From: Albifimbria verrucaria
Taxonomy: Eukaryota > Ascomycota > Sordariomycetes > Hypocreales > Stachybotryaceae
Direction of reading: 5' to 3'
Assembly: GCA_020081605.1 (NCBI GenBank)
Contig: JAHREC010000014.1
Coordinates: 92,725 to 156,724, forward strand
Length of the DNA: 64,000 nt
Below, piece after piece: positions 58,018-64,000 of this stretch (its first letter is position 1; each line of letters starts with the position of its first letter). The position numbers and the translations under genes are program-made. The notes under the pieces are model-generated. The model ran no database searches. It was not told the origin of the DNA and worked only from the letters and a program-made list of their open reading frames with translations.

Positions 58018-58835
58018 ATGGCGGCAACTAGTTTCATCCTCGACAACGTGCGCATCTTCACCGGCATCAACACGATTGAATCCGGCCATGTCGCCGTGAA
58101 CAATGGAATCATCTCGGCCGTATCCATCGGTCACCCGCCGACCGATGTGGAAGTTCCTGTCATCTCCAAGCCTGGCCACACTGTCGTTCCTGGTTTCATC
58201 GACTCGCATATTCACGCCGACAAAGGACAAGAGATTGCATTATACCAATCACTCAAGTTTGGTGTGACCACTGTCATGGATATGCACAACGAGACTGTGA
58301 ACGTGCACAAGTTAAAGAAGGTAGCCGCTGACAAGAAAGACGAGGCTGCTGACTTCAAGGCTGCCGGGGTCGCGGCGACCATCAATGGTGGTTGGCCGAT
58401 GCCCGTGATAACGGCGCATGACAAAAGCGAAGAAGTGAGGCCAATCAGCTATTGACTTCTCCCAGCTAGCTAGAGCTAATAACAGATTATATAGACGGCT
58501 GCAGAGATTGCCACTTGGCCTAACCTTGCCTCCCCTGCTGATGCCGAAGCCTACGTCGTCCATAATCTATCCCCGCCGGCGGTGCCGATTATATTAAGCT
58601 GATGCACGAGTCAGGCGCAGTCCTGGGACAGAGCTTGCCGACGCCATCGATCGACATTCAAAGGGCCGTCATTGCCGCAACACAAGCGTCAGGGCATGTG
58701 GCCGTTGTCCACTGCCTCACTCGAGCCGATACACTAGACATGCTTTCACTGGGGGTCAATGGCCTGGCTCATACATTCATCGACGAGCCCATAAATGAAG
58801 ACGTTGTGGCCGCGTATAAGAAGGTCGGAGCATGA
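58018..58835 (+). pseudogene. Amidohydrolase-family enzyme, 3' end replaced by a transposon terminus
   Basis: Exon 1 (58018-58434) reads FILDNVRIFTGI, then VPGFIDSHIHADKG with the metal-binding HxH of the amidohydrolase superfamily, and GVTTVMDMHNET. A 60-bp intron (58435-58494, branch GAGCTAATAAC, TATAG) follows. Exon 2 continues AEIATWPNLASPADAEAY. One base is missing near the C run at 58571-58574. The next frame then reads GADYIKLMHESGAVLG, VAVVHCLTRADTLDM and GLAHTFIDEPI. The frame closes at a TGA (58833-58835) made by the end of the MITE that follows, so roughly the last third of the enzyme is missing. Substrate unknown. Confidence 0.8.
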
Positions 58836-59085
58836 GGCCGGTAAGGCTCAGGCTAGGTAGAAGCCCCACAACGCCTGAGTCATCGTATCAGTACGTAAAA
58901 GAACTTTAAAACCACAAGATAATAGTGATCATCGTGATGTAGCTATATGTAACACGGGGCAATGCTGATACATTTATTATCGGCCAATTTACTAGGTTTT
59001 CTATGTATCTGGTTTTTACCCGATGCTAATTGGTTAATTTACTGGTTTGCTACATAGTCTGAGCCTTACCGGCCTCAAGGGGATA
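58834..59085. mobile_element. MITE-like element of the piggyBac family, about 252 bp
   Basis: The ends are inverted copies: GAGGCCGGTAAGGCTCAGG at the left, and the reverse complement ending CTGAGCCTTACCGGCCTCAA at the right. The outermost CCCCTT is lost on the left. Interior sequence is non-coding and AT-rich. The right end continues into GGGGATAA, as in the full-length element. Confidence 0.8.
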
Positions 59086-59094
59086 ATGGTAGGA

Positions 59095-59745
59095 GACTCC
59101 AACTTATACCACGGGATCAGGGAGGCAACATCGGACGATACACAAAGGCCGAAGAAGTGGAGCTCGTTAAAATCGTGGAAACCTATGGTTTAACAAGCCT
59201 CTTGAAGGCACGAACCATGAAACACAAGGAAAATGGGAGTGCATCAACGATAGACCTCTCCTTAGTAACATTCAACCTCCTCAACAGGCTAATCAAATGC
59301 CAAATCCAAGAGGACCTGAACCACGATTCAGACCAACTGCTGATTGCTACTTGCCTTGATCTCAGGATGGCCCAAGGCAAGAAACAACGAAGGCGAAACT
59401 GGAAGGAAATGGGTAAAAAGCATTTACATCTAGTCTCGACAAACATTTACCGCCGCAAAAACGGCCAAGAACCAAAGCAGCCTTGGATAGACATGTACAA
59501 GAGACTGTCACAGCTCTCACAAAAGCTATCCAAGCATCAGTCCCCGAGCAGACCGTCATCAATGGTCAGGGCTGGATGAGACAGAGCGTGCAGCACAATC
59601 CTAGCGAAAGCAAAACGCCAGAGACAGATATACAGCGCAACACACGGAAGAAGCGTGGGAAGCATACCGTACGGCCAGGAACAAGAAGGGCAGAGCGATC
59701 AACAAGGCTCTGAGAAGACAGAGGACCAAGGCCGATGAGTAAGAG
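59095..59745 (+). pseudogene. Tad-type LINE ORF2 fragment (endonuclease domain)
   Basis: The frame reads VELVKIVETYGLTSLLKART, SASTIDLSLVTFNLLNRLIK and DQLLIATCLDL, the C-terminal part of the apurinic-type endonuclease. In that family STIDLVF is followed by a GSDH motif; here the equivalent is HDSDQ, so the catalytic His is lost. Near 59660, one frame over, AWEAYRTARNKKGRAI leads toward the RT domain, which is absent. Bounded by two MITEs. Confidence 0.7.
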
Positions 59746-59807
59746 ATGAAACTTGGGTAAAGAACCAAGGACTTCAAAAGGTGTGGGAGAGATGTGTTTA
59801 AAAACAC

Positions 59808-60056
59808 CTCCTTCACTGTGCGAAAGTGCAGACAATGTAGCAGACCCACAACTTCTTAGTCAAAATGCCAGTGCATAAATTAGCAGAAAAAGGCCTTGCA
59901 TTACCATGAGAATATCATGTACTGCTATGTAAAGAGGGCCATCCTAGTGCTTTATTATCATCCGATTCACAAGGAAGTTAAGGTATCTTGATTTTTTCCG
60001 ATTCCAATTGGTGAATATATTAGTCTGCTACATTGTCTGCCTTCGCAGTCAAGGAG
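59808..60056. mobile_element. Second MITE-like element, about 249 bp
   Basis: The termini are inverted copies: GTGCAGACAATGTAGCAGAC at the left, and at the right GTCTGCTACATTGTCTGC followed by CTTCGCAGTCAAGGAGA. They are related to, but diverged from, the termini of the 58.8-kb MITE. Confidence 0.75.
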
Positions 60057-60677
60057 ATGCACAGACTTTGCTTGATGAGATGACGGCAAAAGTCTCAGTA
60101 ATACTTTTCATTCTTCGAATATGCCTTGTTAGAAGAATTACCTGTTCCTCGAGACCCACGACCGAATTACCACCGGACCGCTTTCGGACCTTCCCGCTAT
60201 ATCCCCTTAAGGCTGGTAAGCTGCAGACTAGGTAGCAAACCAGTAAATTGACCAATTGGAACCGGATAAAAACTAGATACTGAAGGCCTAGTAAATTGGC
60301 CGGTGGTAGAAGTACCAGCATTGCCCCGCGTTACATATAGCTACATTACAGACATCACAGCCCATCGTAGTTTTTACTTTGGGGCCTCTGGCGGATCCGG
60401 GTGAGGGTTTTCGTCAAGGGCATCGCCAAGGTCAGGGCCCCGCCTGCAACGGCGTTTTCGAGGGCGTTCAAAGCTGCGAGTTCGAGGGGAAATTTGCAAG
60501 GCTTGACAACCAAGACAATAGGATCTTTTCCCTCTATTAAACCAATGTTGTTGCGATATATGGATAAATTCGTTCCCGGCTCGATATCTCTTCCGGGATC
60601 CCTTTTCCTTCCTATATATCGACCAATATTTCCTACATAATTCGTCAGAAACAGCTTCCTGCCAAAGGCCTAGGGAC

Positions 60678-62223
60678 CTATAGCGTGGCCAGGCAGGCCG
60701 CCCTTCCTCTGCAAAATGAAGCTATTAGAAACAGCCGTCTTGAGGAGGAAGTCCCAGGCAAGAGTCCTAGCCGGGCCCGGCGTTGACGATGATTTCCTGT
60801 ATGCATATTCGATCTTAGTTGATCTGCAATATCTACGCCGTTCATATGATGGTTATAGTCAAAAGCCACAGCCGGGATCGGGACCTCTTTGACCGGCTCG
60901 CCTCCAAAGAACTGTTTGATTGGGCCTGAACAGCGATATAACGATATTGGCTGCTTCCTCGTACAGACAACGGTCTCGCTGCCGTTATAAGCAGTGGTCA
61001 AAAACAACACTAAGGCATTGTCTTTCTAAGCTATCTGGTTGGCCTTTAAGACGGTCAGTCAGTCAGTCAGTCAGTCAGCTAGTCATAGCTATATGACTGA
61101 CTGACTATGTGGGTGACGGACCTTGTTATCTGGTGTCGGAGACGATTGAATCCGGCCATATGACTACATTTTCCGTCCTTTCCGGTCATCGTCCTTCAAT
61201 TCAACGAGATGGCGATACAAACCACAGTTCGTACGGCATGTGCCGTTGGCCCCTATCCCTAGCTGCCTGATGGCAACGAAGAGGCCCGGAGACGGGAATA
61301 AGTTATCTATATAGACATGACATCTAGATGGCGGTAGCCGCTTTATAAGGGCCACAACGACGGCTTGGTTCATGGTCAACGCTGGGGCCTTGTCTGACGA
61401 TCCGTCTGACGATGTGACCTTATTCCTAGCTTTCCGGGGCCCCGGCAACCTTCAATGCCCACGGGACCGCAGCCGGGCCTGTGACATATCCATTGCAACA
61501 TATATCCGACAACAGCTAGGACCCATATCTTGAGCCCTGTGAGTGTGGGTTTTCCTTGATCGTCACCTTCTGTTTGGAACGGCCTTGGAAGGCCTGCAGC
61601 CTCATCGACAGTCACGATGCTGCCAACGCTGACGATGCTGACGGCAGCGTTCATCATGACATTGGCCCATTCATTGACCTTGTTATAGAGATCCGGGACA
61701 TCCATATCTATTGTATCCGGATGGGCGATTCGAAGTCTTCTTTTTAACAGGGAAAATCGGTCAAATGACATATATCTTGCTATACGGTGTCGAGGCATTT
61801 CCCCGGACCTTGGCCCTTCCAATAGTCCCTATAGGATTTTCGAGGATTTAAATCCATATATATCATTATAGCTATCCATATATAGATTTCCGAGACAGAC
61901 GTTGTAATCGTACGACCGTCAGGACCTGGGTTTCTATTCGTATAGTCAACCCAACTTTCAACAAGCCAGATGGGTAGAAAATGCTGGAACTACTCTAACA
62001 GCAATACAGGGAGGCCATGGAATTCAGAGGGGCGTTCCGGGACGTGGAACGGTTTAATTTGGCTGCCTAAAGCGTCCGTGGGCTTGATATTTGGTCTGTC
62101 CGTGCTATCCACATCTTCTAGCCGGCTATCGTTGAGGATATCGAAGTCGATGCCTTCGTTAGTAGCCGGTGCAACGGCCGGGCCCCAGCTCTGCTGTTGA
62201 TGCCTTCGTCCTTTGTCTTCCAT
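60678..62223 (-). pseudogene. piggyBac-like transposase, several frame breaks
   Basis: Blocks in order from the ATG at 62223 are: an acidic N-terminus; RIARYMSFDRFSLLKRRLRI; IVTVDEAAG (first catalytic Asp region); LPPSRCHVYIDNLFPSPGLF (second Asp); and VAFDYNHHMNGVDIADQLRS, which holds the third Asp and the most typical piggyBac motif. Frames change near 61990, 61376, 61164 and 61010, and a GTCA repeat interrupts the gene near 61.05-61.11 kb. Probably inactive, although introns may explain part of this. Confidence 0.8.
61054..61106. repeat. (GTCA)n with inverted arm, hairpin-forming
   Basis: About six GTCA units are followed after 15 bases by TGACTGACTGACT, the inverse arm. Lies within the transposase gene between two coding blocks. 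Confidence 0.75.
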
Positions 62224-62357
62224 CGATGTATCGTCAAAAGCCCCTGCCTAGCATTTTTAGTGGTGAGAGGTTCAGGAAGTTACTCTATGTACCGACGTAT
62301 GACTAAGATGTTGTGGGGCTTCTACTTAGTCTGTGCCTTACCGGCCTCAAGGGGATA

Positions 62358-64000
62358 CGATACGTGTGGATATTTACGAGGTCACAGATGAAGGCGCCAC
62401 GCTTGCTCGTCAAGTCCAAACCGACACTACCTCAGTTTCCGACAGTCAAGCTATTCTTAAACAGCCACATTAGCCCCTTTTTATTAATTGTTTAGTAATG
62501 TAGTGTTGACAATATTAAAGCACAATAATCTGTTATTTGTACTCCCTGTTTCCCGGTAATTTATCCCTGACCTCGAGGTAGCAATTGATTGGAACACCGG
62601 GTTGAGCAGTAATGGCTTTCCTGACATTGTCCTCAAGAGCTGAAGTCATAGATATATTGCCATAAACGAAACTCTTTCTTGCCATGGCGAATGTGGGCGC
62701 AGCACATGGTCATACAACACGGATTTGTTGAGAGTGACTAACAGAGACTTATGTGGAGGGGACGTGATTGTCTGCAGATGTTAATCCACCTGATTAATAA
62801 CCCCTGAGATTTTGAATGGAGATTACAGTGTAGGAACCGGTGGACGCGACGTACAGTGGGTTTGTACTCGAATTGTTTAAAGCCATTATCATTGGCTACC
62901 TAGTGTTCGCTGCTTGTTTCAACGCGTCGCAGGTAAACATGACTCCGCCGCTCCAGGTACGATGCAAAGGAATACAATCGTTACGTCCGACAGTCCAATT
63001 TACTGGCTCCTTATTGGCAGTATTATGGGAACCCGTGGGGAAGCTAACCGACAGTGAAGAAGGTGTTGAGGTTCCTGCATCAAACACGCAGATGTTGCGT
63101 TGCGACATGTCGTCAAGTGTGAGGGTGCGGAGAAAGTGTTGACAAGTTCTACAAACATTTAAAGCGAATAACCAATGATGACACCACTGTATGAATGAGC
63201 ACCATACCTTGCTATATAGACTTCCAGAAACAGAATTTAACTCATCATTGGCATTCATGAAGGCAATTATGCTCAAAGTAAACATTCGAACTCTGCGTTG
63301 ATCTGGGTCTAGCTTTGTCGCCGCTTGGGACTGTTGTAAATGTACCCTGAGTTCTCTTGAGATGGCCTAAGGCTCTTAATTGCTGACGGCATGCTTCGTA
63401 GTTCTGTAGGAACCAATCAGCATCAGGACATCTTCTACTACCTACTCCGCGCTGTTTTGTCTACTCCTCTATTCCAGACAAAGAGGCATGCCGCTAGACG
63501 CTTTCAACATTCCTATAGTCATACTTGCAACGTATTGCCGCTTGAGCTTAATCAAAGGTGGGGTAAAACTAAACATCCTTTATGGAATGTCATACTGCTG
63601 ACGCCTTAATGAAGCCCATCTAAGCCCCTAGGCCGCGGAAGTACTTCGATTGGAGGTCATGTTTTGCTCATCTCGGTGCCGTTTCGTGTCCAACAAGTTT
63701 CTTGATAGCTTCCGGTCATACTCAGCCTGTCGCCCCTTCCATACCTACGGTCCGGTACTCGTAGGATACTCACCATGGCCGGAGCTTAAGTCCCGAATCC
63801 TGTGCTATGTTGACAGTTTCTACGCACCTATGCTAGGCAAGAAACAATTTGAGTCGATAAACTGAGTTGAATATGGAGGCCAGCAGGGTGGTGGAGGCAC
63901 TGGTGGCACTCGATCCACATCGTCTTAGATAAGACGCTCTTGACCCAACAAGCACTGGCTTACCCTGGATAACTTAGAAAATGGCTAAGAATTTTGGCTA
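62358..64000. other. No recognised gene
   Basis: Frames reach 129 codons (62896-63285, minus) without family resemblance. AT-rich at 62460-62540. Right flank of the transposon block up to the window end. Confidence 0.45.

Larger units (their letters stand above)
60200..62357 (-). mobile_element. Full-length piggyBac-like transposon, about 2.16 kb
   Basis: The termini are inverted: TATCCCCTTAAGGCTGGTAA at 60200, and at 62357 the reverse of TATCCCCTTGAGGCCGGTAA. The similarity runs about 35 bases inward. The single gene inside is on the minus strand. Flanks show TA at both sides but no clear TTAA duplication. The 3' end resembles the right half of the 58.8-kb MITE, suggesting the MITE is an internal-deletion derivative. 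Confidence 0.8.

Overview
The window reads as an accessory, repeat-rich and gene-poor region of a filamentous ascomycete. Coding segments are interrupted by short (49-101 bp) GT-AG introns with fungal-type branch sites, and the recognisable families are fungal: HET domains, FREQUENCY clock protein, Zn2Cys6/MHR factors, DUF3425-bZIP, OrsD-like DUF3505, NB-ARC/WD40 receptors, Tad-type LINEs and piggyBac-like elements. Multiple FREQUENCY-like copies, HET genes and broken regulators of this kind are typical of lineage-specific chromosomes of Fusarium, especially the F. oxysporum complex. That assignment is an inference.

Layout. 0-1.2 kb: 5' end of a piggyBac-like element and a Tad-type LINE remnant. 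1.6-8.1 kb: broken Myb/SANT-like gene, a small cysteine-rich secreted protein gene, and a degenerate gene resembling a chitinase C-terminal region. 11.3-14.3 kb: HET fragment, a collapsed HET/FREQUENCY pair and an MHR fragment, then a decayed minisatellite (14.4-15.1 kb). 18.4-24.9 kb: broken or partial paralogues of conserved regulators (SREBP-type bHLH, RGS protein, endosulfine/Igo1, Reg1-like PP1 regulator). 27-38.9 kb: F-box-like remnant, bZIP-DUF3425, short-chain dehydrogenase, NB-ARC/TPR remnant, TALE homeobox gene and an intact Fungal_trans_2 gene. 39.7-44.8 kb: Helitron piece, OrsD-like pseudogene, HET gene. 45.8-51.3 kb: second, longer HET/FREQUENCY pair and a WD40 tail. 52.6-58.8 kb: near-intact GNAT acetyltransferase, WD40 tail, LINE ORF1 piece, Zn2Cys6 factor and an amidohydrolase cut off by a transposon end. 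58.8-62.4 kb: a transposon block (two MITE-like elements, LINE endonuclease piece, full-length piggyBac-like element).

Two themes stand out. First, a transmembrane-HET gene and a FREQUENCY-like gene are neighbours on the same strand twice, and each pair has lost different parts. Second, many otherwise good reading frames are broken by one missing or extra base, some in short homopolymers. These may be young pseudogenes or errors in the assembly consensus; only raw reads can decide. The same piggyBac-like 5' end, in the same orientation, lies at both ends of the window, 62 kb apart.

All identifications come from reading translations by eye. No database search, alignment score or identity value was computed. 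I saw no tRNA, rRNA or CRISPR array.
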